Part shown: in pieces, positions 25,874 to 34,668 of the stretch
Layout of the letters: each line of letters begins with the position of its first letter
How positions within the stretch are numbered: the first letter of the stretch is position 1
Assembly: GCF_031626875.1 (NCBI RefSeq)
Contig: NZ_JANDMF010000010.1
Coordinates: 1-64,000 of the forward strand
Source: Clostridium sp031626875
GTDB lineage: Bacteria; Bacillota; Clostridia; Clostridiales; Clostridiaceae
Direction: 5' to 3'
DNA length: 64,000 nucleotides
The notes under the pieces: model-generated
The model's input: only the letters and a program-made list of their open reading frames with translations
Told to the model about the DNA's origin: nothing
Databases searched by the model: none
Position numbers and translations under genes: made by a program

Positions 25874-26007
25874 AATTTTTCCCCTCTATAAATGAATTTA
25901 CAAGTTTATCAATCTAGATAATCTTACCTATTAAAGATTTTTATAGCTTTCTTAGTATTTTTTCATCTTTGTATATTATCTATTCATATCTTGAAAACAA
26001 AAAAATT

Positions 26008-26060
26008 TCCTATCAACTGTTGTATCATAATAAATATAACAATAAATAGGAAAATTTTTA
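26008..26060. terminator. terminator between the barrel and transpeptidase genes
   Basis: AAAAAATTTCCTAT and ATAGGAAAATTTTT form a stem around a long loop and end in T tracts. Confidence 0.55.
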
Positions 26061-26078
26061 TTCAAATTTTTTTACATT

Positions 26079-27470
26079 CTATTCTTCATAGCAAATAATA
26101 GGAGTTCCACCTTCTATATTTTCAAAAATTGTTTTAGCTAAATATAATGGAGCATTTACACATCCATGAGTTCCGTTTCCCTTATATATTGTACCTCCAA
26201 AAGAATTTCTCCAACTTGCATCATGTATCCCTATATTGCCATTAAAAGGCATCCAATAAGTTACATTTGTCTCATAATTCTCTCCTCTTAAAGTTGATCC
26301 TTTTTGTTTATAATTAAGCATATAAACTCCTAACTTTGTAGAGTTCCCTTTATTAGGATTTCCTGTTACCACATCTCCTTGAGTTATAAGTTTTCCATTC
26401 TTATAAAACCATAAATATTGTCTTGTTATATTTATTTCTACATAAGTATTTCCAATATCATTTTCATCTCTATACAAGGCCTTTTGAACATATATAGGTT
26501 CTTTTTCAATTGATTCACCAATTTTTATATTTTCTAATAAAGCTTTTCTCTCAGCATAACAATCAATTTTCCAGCCATAAAAACCACCTTTGACATCCAA
26601 AATTTTATTTGCAGATGATTTAAATTTTCTTGTTATACCAACAGTGTCATATTTTTTACTTAATCCTTGCATATATTCAAATGCCAATTTTTCATTTATT
26701 ACTATATCTAAATTATCATTAACACTAAGCCACTTATTTATTATCTCCTTATCTACTACTTCACTTTTATTTCCAAATAAATAAGTTATTTTCGCTGATA
26801 CATACTTATTTAACAAATCCTTAGTTTCACTAGTTTTTTCTGAACTTAAAGTATATTTGGGATCATCATAACAAAGATTTTCATCTAAATCCAATTTTGT
26901 TTTTCCTTTTAATATACTTGCTTTAATAGCTTCATTTAATTTATCTTTATATATCTTATTCCCATATACCTCTTTAACCTCTTCATAAGTTCCATTTATA
27001 TACTTAAAGCCTACATTTTGAGATTCTATGACCTCATTGTTTAAACAATTTAATTTATTTATTTTATTTTCTAAGTTATCATTATTGTAAGTAAAAAAAT
27101 CCTCTACATAATATTCTTGTTTATTTAATATAGCACTTATCCATTTAAATGAATTCTGTGAGTTATAAATCTTTGAAATATCACTATTTTCATTATATTT
27201 AATGCCTATATCTTGTCCTAGTATTTCTTCAATTTCTCCATTCCTTTCAATTAACTGTATTTTATAATCATTAGTATACGATTTAAATATATCATTTGCT
27301 TCATTATGTGATTTTAGTGATACATTTACTCCATTTATTACTGTATTGAAAAAATAATGATTTGCAAAATATAATGAAATAATTAGATATACTAATAAAA
27401 TTGAGGCTATTATTATAATATATTTTCCTATAAGCTTACTTTTAAAAAATTCTTTTATTCTAATTCCCAT
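26079..27470 (-). CDS. membrane-anchored L,D-transpeptidase (YkuD) with peptidoglycan-binding PG4-type repeats
   Basis: A 463-residue cell-wall enzyme that forms 3-3 cross-links or attaches proteins to peptidoglycan. One membrane helix lies near residues 15-37 (GKYIIIIASILLVYLIISLY). The middle (about 40-320) matches the PG4-type region of clostridial transpeptidases (NEANDIFKSY; a repeat near 215-300). The YkuD domain occupies about 330-463, with IGIHDASW and the catalytic THGCVNAP (C437, near the C-terminus). L,D-transpeptidases dominate cross-linking in several clostridia. A terminator follows; no operon partner is seen. Confidence 0.9.
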   Translation of the reverse strand: MGIRIKEFFKSKLIGKYIIIIASILLVYLIISLYFANHYFFNTVINGVNVSLKSHNEANDIFKSYTNDYKIQLIERNGEIEEILGQDIGIKYNENSDISKIYNSQNSFKWISAILNKQEYYVEDFFTYNNDNLENKINKLNCLNNEVIESQNVGFKYINGTYEEVKEVYGNKIYKDKLNEAIKASILKGKTKLDLDENLCYDDPKYTLSSEKTSETKDLLNKYVSAKITYLFGNKSEVVDKEIINKWLSVNDNLDIVINEKLAFEYMQGLSKKYDTVGITRKFKSSANKILDVKGGFYGWKIDCYAERKALLENIKIGESIEKEPIYVQKALYRDENDIGNTYVEINITRQYLWFYKNGKLITQGDVVTGNPNKGNSTKLGVYMLNYKQKGSTLRGENYETNVTYWMPFNGNIGIHDASWRNSFGGTIYKGNGTHGCVNAPLYLAKTIFENIEGGTPIICYEE

Positions 27471-27663
27471 ATTGATTTTTATCCCTTATTCTAAATAAAT
27501 TTTTAACATAATAATTAATTTATAATATGATTGAATTTTATATTTTAAAACTTAATATATAAAAACACTTATATAAAAAAGTTTTAATTGATTTATCTTT
27601 TTCAAATGCAAAAAAGTTCATCAGAGTTTTCTCCAACAAACTTTTATAAAATCTATTTAAATA

Positions 27664-28230
27664 TCAATCCCCATTAAATATATCTTGAATAAATTTCTCA
27701 AAATTTTCTCTTTGAGTATGTCCATTATTCAGATATATTTCTTTCGAAGTTAATATACTATTTAATTCCAAAGCGCCCAATGAGTCCATTTGATAAAATT
27801 TATCTTTTTCATATAAATCTCTTAACCTTTTTCCTATTTCTAAAAGACTTTCATAATGCATTCCATTTGAGAATCCTCTAATTTTATATTTATCTTCATT
27901 TCCCTTAGAAAAAAATAATGATTTAGCTAACCAACCATCATCAGCTTTTCTCCCTCTAGTAGAGTTTGCTAAAACAAAATTAATATAATCAGTAAACTCT
28001 CTGAATCTTCCTGAAAATGTCTTTATCCCCAATATAGGATACCATAATCCTTTTATTTTCCCACTATTAGTTCCTGATGACCTAAAATAAGCTAATGTTA
28101 CTCTTTCTATTCCATAAACATATTTAATATTAACATCTATTAATCCAATCATTCTAAAAGGCTTTTTTGAATATACATTTGCTCTAAAACTTTCAGGGTA
28201 TATTTTTATTATTTCAATTGAATTTGACAC
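27664..28230 (-). CDS. unknown protein, conserved-looking, 188 residues
   Basis: I do not recognise this family. It is soluble, without signal or membrane segments, and mixes aromatic and basic residues (SKKPFRMIGLIDVNIKYVYG; LANSTRGRKADDGWLAKSLF). The GTG at 28230 follows AGAGGAG with nine-base spacing; a TTG three codons upstream overlaps that site. It has its own transcription unit, because a strong terminator separates it from the kinase gene upstream. Proximity to the kinase and serine-repeat gene invites, but does not prove, a shared function. Confidence 0.7.
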   Translation of the reverse strand: MSNSIEIIKIYPESFRANVYSKKPFRMIGLIDVNIKYVYGIERVTLAYFRSSGTNSGKIKGLWYPILGIKTFSGRFREFTDYINFVLANSTRGRKADDGWLAKSLFFSKGNEDKYKIRGFSNGMHYESLLEIGKRLRDLYEKDKFYQMDSLGALELNSILTSKEIYLNNGHTQRENFEKFIQDIFNGD

Positions 28231-28270
28231 AATATACAACTCCTCTATTCAATCCAATTATTATTTGGAA

Positions 28271-28313
28271 AAACCATGTGATGTAAATACTAAGATATCA
28301 AATCACATGGTTT
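28271..28313. terminator. bidirectional terminator after the kinase gene
   Basis: AAACCATGTGAT and ATCACATGGTTT form a perfect 12-base stem with T runs on both sides. Confidence 0.85.
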
Positions 28314-28323
28314 CTTTTTAATG

Positions 28324-29037
28324 TCAATTCATATTTTTAATTTTTTCTAGTTGCTGTTTTATCTCTTCAATGCTTTTATAGTTCCCATCAATATTCATGA
28401 GCTTTTTTAGGAAAATCTTTTCTTCTGAATTTAAATCTAGTTCTTCATACCAAGGTTTTTCTTCTGAGTCAGTTTCTTTGTAAGATGAATAATATAAATG
28501 AATTAAAAAATCTCCTATAAACCAGTAGTCTATTTCTCGTTCATATTTCTGATTGTCTATAATTCTAGCTAGTCCAAAATCTATTAGAGCTAGTTCTTTA
28601 TTTTCTTTTAAGATTACATTAGGAAGTCTAATATCTCGGTGTACTATATTTTTATTATGCAATATCTCTATCATTTCTAAAAGTTGACTCCCAATCTGAT
28701 AAATTTCATTTTTGCTAAATTCATGTCCATCTCTAGCTAATATATCTTCAAATACTTTTCCTTCTATATATCCTAATATATAGCCTTCTCTGTATTTGTC
28801 TTTAAATTTTGATATAAACTTAGGGAAGTTGTCATGGTCTAAACTTTTTAATAAATTCTCCTCATAAAACAATTTTTCTCTAGTTCTTTCAAGCATGTCT
28901 TTTTTTAATTGTTTCACTATACATTTTTCACCTTTATCATTAATAGCCAGATATGCAATTCCATATCTTCCTTCCCCTAATATCTTAAGAATAGAATATC
29001 CCTCTACTATTTCTTTGATTTTATAATATTTATCCAT
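28324..29037 (-). CDS. Ser/Thr protein kinase (Hanks type), minimal catalytic domain
   Basis: A 237-residue kinase of catalytic domain only. The glycine loop is LGEGRYGIAYLA (about 20-31), the ATP lysine K42 in CIVKQL, the catalytic loop HRDIRLPN (133-140) with D135 and N140, and the metal motif DFG (153-155). The HRD-I-R-L-P-N form, with arginine in place of the usual lysine at the third position after HRD, is unusual but seen in some bacterial kinases. It has no transmembrane segment or PASTA repeats, unlike PrkC. It lies 38 bases downstream of the serine-repeat gene, in its operon. The serine-rich product is an obvious candidate substrate. Confidence 0.85.
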   Translation of the reverse strand: MDKYYKIKEIVEGYSILKILGEGRYGIAYLAINDKGEKCIVKQLKKDMLERTREKLFYEENLLKSLDHDNFPKFISKFKDKYREGYILGYIEGKVFEDILARDGHEFSKNEIYQIGSQLLEMIEILHNKNIVHRDIRLPNVILKENKELALIDFGLARIIDNQKYEREIDYWFIGDFLIHLYYSSYKETDSEEKPWYEELDLNSEEKIFLKKLMNIDGNYKSIEEIKQQLEKIKNMN

Positions 29038-29075
29038 AGTAATAATCTCTATTCATACATTTACAAAAAATATTT

Positions 29076-29480
29076 CTATCTGCTATATGATTGACTATAT
29101 GGTTTGCTATATTTGCTATATGAGCTGTCTGAGCTACTATATGAGCTATCTGAACTACTATATGAGTTACTGTTTGAGCTACTTTGTGATTTACTTGAAC
29201 TACTATATGAGTTACTGTTTGAGCTGCTTTGTGATTTACTTGAACTACTGTATGAGTTACTGTTTGAGCTGCTTTGTGATTTACTTGAACTATTTGAACT
29301 ACTAAATGATCTGCTTGAACTATTTGAGCTACTTGAACTTCTTGAATTGCTTGAACTTCTTGAGCTACTTGAATTACTTGCACTACTTATACTACTAAAT
29401 GAGTTGCTTGCGCTACTTTTAGATTTCTTCACTTTATAATGATTATGCCCTTTACATGATTGATTTACATAAAACCCCAT
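29076..29480 (-). CDS. serine-rich low-complexity repeat protein, possible kinase substrate or spore-surface protein
   Basis: A 134-residue protein with a short ordered head (MGFYVNQSCKGHNHYKVKKS) followed by about 110 residues of serine with asparagine, lysine, arginine, glutamine and tyrosine. The block KSQSSSNSNSYSSSS occurs three times in tandem. AGAGGGG precedes the ATG. The frame is supported by the ribosome site and by the 45-base repeat staying in frame; other frames of the same DNA give artefactual valine/glutamine or leucine/tyrosine repeats. The upstream region contains a sigma-K-like promoter. It is co-oriented with the kinase gene. Confidence 0.7.
   Translation of the reverse strand: MGFYVNQSCKGHNHYKVKKSKSSASNSFSSISSASNSSSSRSSSNSRSSSSSNSSSRSFSSSNSSSKSQSSSNSNSYSSSSKSQSSSNSNSYSSSSKSQSSSNSNSYSSSDSSYSSSDSSYSKYSKPYSQSYSR
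29164..29298 (-). repeat. three tandem 45-base coding repeats
   Basis: Three 45-base units begin at 29164, 29209 and 29254 and differ at only a few positions. Each encodes one copy of the serine-rich 15-residue unit. The length is a multiple of three, so slippage can change copy number without frameshift. Confidence 0.9.
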
Positions 29481-29534
29481 AATTTATACCCCTCTTTTGT
29501 TTTTTTAAGCCGTTTATAAGCTTCCTTATATTAA

Positions 29535-29562
29535 TATAATATGAAAGCAATTCATGTTATGT
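29535..29562 (-). promoter_or_regulatory. possible mother-cell sigma-K promoter
   Basis: On the minus strand an AC dinucleotide (29561-29562) is followed after 17 bases by CATATTATA (29535-29543), which fits the sigma-K pattern AC, 16-17 bases, CATA-N3-TA. It sits about 55 bases upstream of the serine-rich gene. Such short motifs occur by chance in AT-rich DNA. Confidence 0.35.
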
Positions 29563-29749
29563 TACCTGTTTAATATTAAAAAATATGTATTTCTACGAAT
29601 ATAATTCACAAATAAATTGCTTTTATTTATTTCTAATAATATATATATCTTTCATAATAAATAAAGAAATATAACTAAATGTCATTACTCACTTGACATT
29701 ATAAATAGAAGAAGAATAGAATCAAATTAGTTTATTTAATTTGGGGAAT

Positions 29750-30220
29750 ATGGAGGAAAAAGAATTGAATAAAAATATTAATCTTTATAATAGGAAAGCT
29801 CTATATTATGAAACAGACCAGATGGGCATTATACACCATTCAAATTATATTCGTTGGTTTGAGGAATCTAGAATTGATTTTTTAGATCAGATAGGCTTTG
29901 GTTATAAAATCATGGAAGATAGTGGAATAATAAGTCCTGTAATGAGTGTAAGTTGCCAATATAAATCTATGGTTCACTTTGATGATAAAGTTATTATTGT
30001 CCCAAAGATTGAAACTTTTACTGGGGTTAAACTCATTATTTCATACAGAGTAATAGATTCTACTACTAAGGAAATTAGAACTACTGGATTAAGCACTCAC
30101 TGCTTCTTAAATAAAAATGGCAGACCTGTTTCCCTTAAAAGAGAAAATGAAGAAATGTATCATGCCATTGAAGAATTTATAGGTGTAGATATTCTAGAAG
30201 AAACTCTAGCTAATTTTTAA
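29750..30220 (+). CDS. acyl-CoA thioesterase, hotdog fold (YbgC/FadM type)
   Basis: A 156-residue hotdog thioesterase. The active-site region is YYETDQMGIIHHSNYIRWFE (the family has D-x-D-x-x-G-x-x-H-N), followed by RIDFLDQIGFGYKIME and VMSVSCQYKSMVHFDDKVII. It hydrolyses acyl-CoA or aryl-CoA thioesters in the cytosol. The start is uncertain: the ATG at 29750 lies four bases after GGGG, while a TTG at 29765 has GGAGG at eight-base spacing and would remove five residues. A terminator follows at 30292. The neighbours give no pathway. Confidence 0.85.
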   Translation: MEEKELNKNINLYNRKALYYETDQMGIIHHSNYIRWFEESRIDFLDQIGFGYKIMEDSGIISPVMSVSCQYKSMVHFDDKVIIVPKIETFTGVKLIISYRVIDSTTKEIRTTGLSTHCFLNKNGRPVSLKRENEEMYHAIEEFIGVDILEETLANF

Positions 30221-30291
30221 TTGATGTGAATTATCAAAACCAAGTAATCGAAAAAATGTTTTTAGAAATAATTATTTTACAAAAAAAAATT

Positions 30292-30334
30292 CCAACAGAT
30301 AATTAATTAACTATCTATCTGTTGGGACTTTTTA
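30292..30334 (+). terminator. terminator of the thioesterase gene
   Basis: CCAACAGATA and TATCTGTTGG form a perfect ten-base stem followed by GAC and a run of T. Confidence 0.85.
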
Positions 30335-30385
30335 ATATTAATTCTAATTTAAATAACTTATTATCTATAATTTATTGGGGTAACT

Positions 30386-30751
30386 TTATAATTCTTCAAT
30401 ATATTTCTTAGTAGTTCCCCAGAAATAATTGCTTGAATTCATCTCATAATAAACAAGATTGATATCTTCTATATTAACTTCAACATATTTCGCAATTTCA
30501 GAAATTATTAAATCAGCTAGTTTTTCTTTAAACTTATTACTTCTACCCGAAAACATTGTAACTTCTACAAACACAAAGTTCTTATCTCTACTTTCATGAA
30601 TTGATCTATATTCTGATTCATATAACATTACTTGTCCAATTTTCTCATCTAAATCTAAAGCAATTGGTATTATTTCTCTAACAGCTTGTACTATTTTATT
30701 TTTGCTTTCAATACTCATTACATTAGAGATGTGTATTTTTATTTGTGGCAC
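30386..30751 (-). CDS. tautomerase superfamily (4-oxalocrotonate tautomerase/MIF-like) protein, GTG start
   Basis: A 121-residue protein whose two halves each look like a beta-alpha-beta unit of the tautomerase fold: PQIKIHISNVMSIESKNKIV and FVEVTMFSGRSNKFKEKLAD. These enzymes use an N-terminal proline exposed after methionine removal. Starting at the ATG (30754) would give Met-Val-Pro. Starting at the next codon, GTG (30751), gives Met-Pro and a better seven-base distance from GGGGGGTG. The GTG start is therefore preferred. It is monocistronic. Substrate unknown. Confidence 0.75.
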   Translation of the reverse strand: MPQIKIHISNVMSIESKNKIVQAVREIIPIALDLDEKIGQVMLYESEYRSIHESRDKNFVFVEVTMFSGRSNKFKEKLADLIISEIAKYVEVNIEDINLVYYEMNSSNYFWGTTKKYIEEL

Positions 30752-30831
30752 CATCTATCACCCCCCTCATATATTATAGATAAACTACAGTACTCTCTCA
30801 ACATAATTTTTTACTTATAAATAAAAAAGAA

Positions 30832-30854
30832 GAAACTCCTATAAGTTGAGTTTC
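30832..30854 (-). terminator. terminator of the isocitrate dehydrogenase gene
   Basis: GAAACTC and GAGTTTC form a seven-base stem followed on the minus strand by TTCTTTTTT. Confidence 0.6.
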
Positions 30855-30902
30855 CCCTTACATAAATTTTATCTAAAAACATATCTTTATATTTTAATTT
30901 TC

Positions 30903-31907
30903 TTAGATTTGAGAAAGTGTTTCTATGATTTTATCTGTATATTCAGATGTTCCAAGTTTTCCTCCTAAATCATGAGTAACTGATATCCCTTCTGCAAGAA
31001 CTTTTGAAATAGCTTTTTCAATTTTATCTGCAGCTTCTGTTTCACCTAGATATCTTAACATTTGTACTCCTGAAAGCATCATAGCTGTTGGGTTTGCTAA
31101 ATTCTTACCTGCTATAGTTGGAGCGCTTCCATGTACAGCTTCAAATATGGCTATGTCTTTCCCCATATTTACACCTGGTGCAACTCCTAACCCGCCAACA
31201 AGGCCAGCACATAAATCAGATACTATATCACCATAAAGATTAGGTAATACAAGAACATCATAATTTTCTGGTGTTTGAACTAAATTCATACACATTGCAT
31301 CTACTATCATATCTTCAAATTCTATATCAGGATATTCTTTTGAAATCTCTCTAGCTATATTAAGATACATCCCATCGGTGCATTTCATGATATTAGCCTT
31401 ATGTACAGCAGTAACTTTTTTCCTACCTTCTCTTCTTGCAAAATCAAAAGCATATCTTATTATTCTTTCGCAACCTTTTCTAGTAAATATCTTTATACTT
31501 TCAGCTGCATCTTCTCCAATCATATGCTCTACACCAGCATATAGATCTTCTGTATTTTCTCTAACAATAATAATATCTACATTTTCATATCTTGATGGTA
31601 TTCCTTTATATGTTTTAGCTGGTCTAACATTAGCATATAAATCAAATTCTTTTCTAAGTGCAACATTAACACTTCTAAAACCAGTACCAACTGGTGTTGT
31701 GATTGGTCCCTTTATTGCAATTTTATTATTTCTTATTGATTCCTTTACAGCTTCTGGAAGAGGAGTTCCATATTCTTTAATCATATTTTCTCCTGCCTCT
31801 TGTATATCCCAATCAATTTTAACCCCTGAAGCCTCTATTAATCTTTTGGTTGCATTTGCAACTTCTGGCCCAATTCCATCCCCCGGTATTAATGTTATCT
31901 TGTACAT
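30903..31907 (-). CDS. NAD-dependent isocitrate dehydrogenase-like enzyme (isocitrate/isopropylmalate family)
   Basis: A 334-residue decarboxylating dehydrogenase. It has the family start ITLIPGDGIGPEV, the substrate loop VGTGFRSVNVALRKEFDLYA with the key serine and three arginines, IIVRENTEDLYAGVEH, the metal aspartates in LVLPNLYGDIVSDL, and the nucleotide loop FEAVHGSAPTIAGKNLANPT. The serine-containing RSVNVALR loop and length fit a short NAD-type isocitrate (or homoisocitrate) dehydrogenase better than LeuB. No leu genes or aconitase are adjacent. AGGGAGTG precedes the ATG. Confidence 0.85.
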   Translation of the reverse strand: MYKITLIPGDGIGPEVANATKRLIEASGVKIDWDIQEAGENMIKEYGTPLPEAVKESIRNNKIAIKGPITTPVGTGFRSVNVALRKEFDLYANVRPAKTYKGIPSRYENVDIIIVRENTEDLYAGVEHMIGEDAAESIKIFTRKGCERIIRYAFDFARREGRKKVTAVHKANIMKCTDGMYLNIAREISKEYPDIEFEDMIVDAMCMNLVQTPENYDVLVLPNLYGDIVSDLCAGLVGGLGVAPGVNMGKDIAIFEAVHGSAPTIAGKNLANPTAMMLSGVQMLRYLGETEAADKIEKAISKVLAEGISVTHDLGGKLGTSEYTDKIIETLSQI

Positions 31908-32036
31908 GTAATCACTCCCTTTATTATTTTGAATATTTATTACTTATTGCAATTAAACATTTATAATTATACCATATTCTAATTATAAGATGCAGTTCTT
32001 TTATCAACCTCTAAAACTTTAATACTATAAAAATAT

Positions 32037-32918
32037 TTAATGATAAGCCTCAATTCTTGATATACATGTATCTTGATATTTGTTTCCTTTATATACTTCA
32101 AGTATTGTAATCTTAACATAGGTAGTTGAAATTTCTCTCCCCAAATAAACTTCATTTCCCCCAATTCTATCTATTAACTCTTGTGTTACACTTGTTCCAT
32201 CTGAAAGTTCTACACGAACTTTTTTAACACGATTATTTGCGTAATATGTATACTCAGATTTTTGATACCCATTACTAAATCCAACTCCATCTATTACAAA
32301 AGGAGTACTTCTTTCTAACTTAATCCACTCACCAATTCCATCTCCATCCTTACCTTCTGCCCATGCTGTATCAGGATACATATCATTAACATAACTTGCT
32401 TTATATGTAGTGCCACCTGAATTTAGCTCAGAAGAAGCTGTTACTTTATCCCACTTTGCTGGAATTGGTGCTCCTTGCTGCTCCTCTACCTGAATCGGAG
32501 CTGTTTGTTTTATAACTTCACCATTTACACTAGAAGGTGGATAGGTATTACTTTTTTCTGAATTGTTTTTCTCTGTTTCATTACTTTTTGCTATAGTTGC
32601 TTTACTATCTCGAATAATTATTTTTTGAATATTAGAGTTCTTTTTATTAATTTCTGTAATAATATCCTTACTGATTTTTTTAGCTAAAGCCTTAGAAACC
32701 TCTTCCATTCTCAACTTCGGTGTATAATTTTCATTATGCTTTTTTGCTAAGATATATTCATTTGAATGTGTCTTGGTATTTACTAAATTTGATAAATTAG
32801 GTATGATAAAGATTAAACATATTAGATATCCTAATATTGAAATGGCTTTTTTTCTTAATTGATTTCTTTTAATCATTTGTTTTTTTGATATAAATTTTTT
32901 CAAATATTTATTCCCCAT
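32037..32918 (-). CDS. secreted or membrane-anchored protein with discoidin-like glycan-binding domain
   Basis: A 293-residue exported protein. A positively charged start is followed by a membrane helix near residues 27-47 (AISILGYLICLIFIIPNL). Residues about 50-150 are a charged linker. The last 140 residues form a discoidin / NADase-type glycan-binding domain (VTASSELNSGGTTYKASYVN; DTAWAEGKDGDGIGEWIKLE; NRVKKVRVELSDGTS). The start is uncertain because AAAGG abuts the ATG; a TTG five codons in has better spacing. It lies downstream of GH43 on the same strand and may tether carbohydrate to the cell. Confidence 0.75.
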   Translation of the reverse strand: MGNKYLKKFISKKQMIKRNQLRKKAISILGYLICLIFIIPNLSNLVNTKTHSNEYILAKKHNENYTPKLRMEEVSKALAKKISKDIITEINKKNSNIQKIIIRDSKATIAKSNETEKNNSEKSNTYPPSSVNGEVIKQTAPIQVEEQQGAPIPAKWDKVTASSELNSGGTTYKASYVNDMYPDTAWAEGKDGDGIGEWIKLERSTPFVIDGVGFSNGYQKSEYTYYANNRVKKVRVELSDGTSVTQELIDRIGGNEVYLGREISTTYVKITILEVYKGNKYQDTCISRIEAYH

Positions 32919-33013
32919 CCTTTATTCATAATTAAAATTTTCCAATTATCTCAGATATCAGTATATAAAGGCAATATAGATATTGTCAAGATAAACATAT
33001 TCAACCATTGCAA

Positions 33014-34666
33014 TTAATCTTCACCTTTGTATTCAAACCAATCAAATTCTGCTCTATTATTACTTTTCTTACCATTGCTGCTGGCAAATAAACCTATATA
33101 CACCCCTACAAATCCACCTGCTACTTCCGAACTTAATATTCTTCCATCAACCTTTTCTGCTAATAACTCCATTTTTTCTTTAGATGAACCATAGTAAAAA
33201 TTATAATCCTGTCCTTTTGCAGTTACCTTTAAATAAATTACCTCTGATTCAAAACTTTTTTCAGCAAGTTTACTTTCTATATTCTCATAACTAAAAGTTC
33301 CCTTTTGAAAATCTAAATTTACTTTAGCTATGCATCTAACAAGTCTGATAAACTTCTGATTTTCCTCTATAGAATACTCTAGTCTATATTGGTGATTATC
33401 ATTTTGAACTAATGCAATTCCTGCTGCCTCATTTTGATTTTCAGGATTAAATTCCATTTTAGTTGTAGCTTCAAAATTTATATGCTGCTGTCTTCTTCCT
33501 ACAAAGCTTGGACTATCCATATTTCCTTCTACTTTATAATTCTGAAATGGTCCAAATGGTGGTGGCTTAAGAGTATCCTTCATCCTTATTGGTCTAAGCT
33601 TTAATGTAAGGTGCCCTTTTCTTTCACTTAAATTCCAAAACTTTTTCTTTGGTGTACGTATAGTGTTCCATTTGTAACTTAAATCTTCTTCACTAAAATC
33701 ATCAAATGTTCCCATTTTATTCACATAAGTAGTTGGTAATTTTGGCATTGGATAAGTAGCCTCAATTTTTCCAGTTCCAGGACTTACTATTGGCCATTCA
33801 TTTTCCCACTCTACTGGAATTAAATAGGTTTCCCTTCCTAAGTTTTTGTAATATCCTCCATACGGTCTAGAAGCAAGTGCTACCATGTACCATTCACCAT
33901 TTTTAGTTTCAACTAAATCTGCATGCCCAGGATTTGAAATAGGATAACTTTTTCCAAGGTGACGGTGAGTTAATATTGGATTACCTGGATTTCCTTCATA
34001 AATCCCAAATATATTTTTGCTTCTTGCAATTGTAACTGAATGATAGTGCTGTGTGCCCCCTTCTGAAATAAGCAAATAATAAAAATCATTTATCTTATAT
34101 ATGTGAGGCCCTTCAACAAAGCTTGCATTTTTTAAAGCTCCCTTCCAAAGGATATAGCTTTCACCTTTAAGTTCCATTTTGTTTAAATCAATCTCTTGAG
34201 CCCAAATTTCATGATCCCCCATATACGCTGGATTTTTGGAAGTTCTAGTTCCTATATAGTAGACTTTATCATCATCATCAAAAAATAGTGATGGATCAAT
34301 ACCGTCTGCATTCTTAATCCAATATGGATCTGACCAAGGCCCTTTAGCATCTTCTGCTATTACAATAAAGTTTCCTCCATTACCCATATTGGTAGTTATA
34401 ACATAAAACACTCCATTATGGTACCTTATGGTAGGAGCAAATATCCCATCTGAATAGCCTGCTCCACTTAAATTTAATTGAGGCTCCCTATCTAGAACAT
34501 GGCCTATTTGTTCCCAATTAACAAGATCAGTGCTTTTAAATATTGGTATCCCTGGGAAAAATGCAAAGCTAGAAGTAATCATATAGTATTCTTCTCCCAC
34601 AGAACATATAGATGGATCTGGATAAAATCCTGGTAAAATAGGATTATTGAAAGTTTTCTTCTCCAT
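33014..34666 (-). CDS. GH43 family beta-xylosidase / alpha-L-arabinofuranosidase
   Basis: A 550-residue enzyme without signal peptide, so it acts on imported oligosaccharides. The five-bladed propeller begins NNPILPGFYPDPSICSVGEE with the general base D17. GIDPSLFFDDDD gives the pKa-modulating aspartate and VEGPHIYK the acid glutamate. The C-terminal domain (about 330-550) is the beta-sandwich typical of subfamily GH43_11/12 xylosidases (VGRRQQHINFEATTKMEF). It starts two bases after the stop of the GH1 gene, with TAGGAGATG spanning the junction, so the two are translated together for beta-glucoside or xyloside use. Confidence 0.9.
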   Translation of the reverse strand: MEKKTFNNPILPGFYPDPSICSVGEEYYMITSSFAFFPGIPIFKSTDLVNWEQIGHVLDREPQLNLSGAGYSDGIFAPTIRYHNGVFYVITTNMGNGGNFIVIAEDAKGPWSDPYWIKNADGIDPSLFFDDDDKVYYIGTRTSKNPAYMGDHEIWAQEIDLNKMELKGESYILWKGALKNASFVEGPHIYKINDFYYLLISEGGTQHYHSVTIARSKNIFGIYEGNPGNPILTHRHLGKSYPISNPGHADLVETKNGEWYMVALASRPYGGYYKNLGRETYLIPVEWENEWPIVSPGTGKIEATYPMPKLPTTYVNKMGTFDDFSEEDLSYKWNTIRTPKKKFWNLSERKGHLTLKLRPIRMKDTLKPPPFGPFQNYKVEGNMDSPSFVGRRQQHINFEATTKMEFNPENQNEAAGIALVQNDNHQYRLEYSIEENQKFIRLVRCIAKVNLDFQKGTFSYENIESKLAEKSFESEVIYLKVTAKGQDYNFYYGSSKEKMELLAEKVDGRILSSEVAGGFVGVYIGLFASSNGKKSNNRAEFDWFEYKGED

Positions 34667-34668
34667 AT

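Noticed and set aside
29164..29298. CRISPR-like direct repeats
   Set aside because: Units are contiguous 45-base coding repeats without unique spacers.
29087..29439. Long plus-strand and alternate minus-strand frames of leucine/tyrosine or valine/glutamine repeats
   Set aside because: They are shadow frames of the serine-rich gene. Only the serine frame has a ribosome site and a non-repetitive head.
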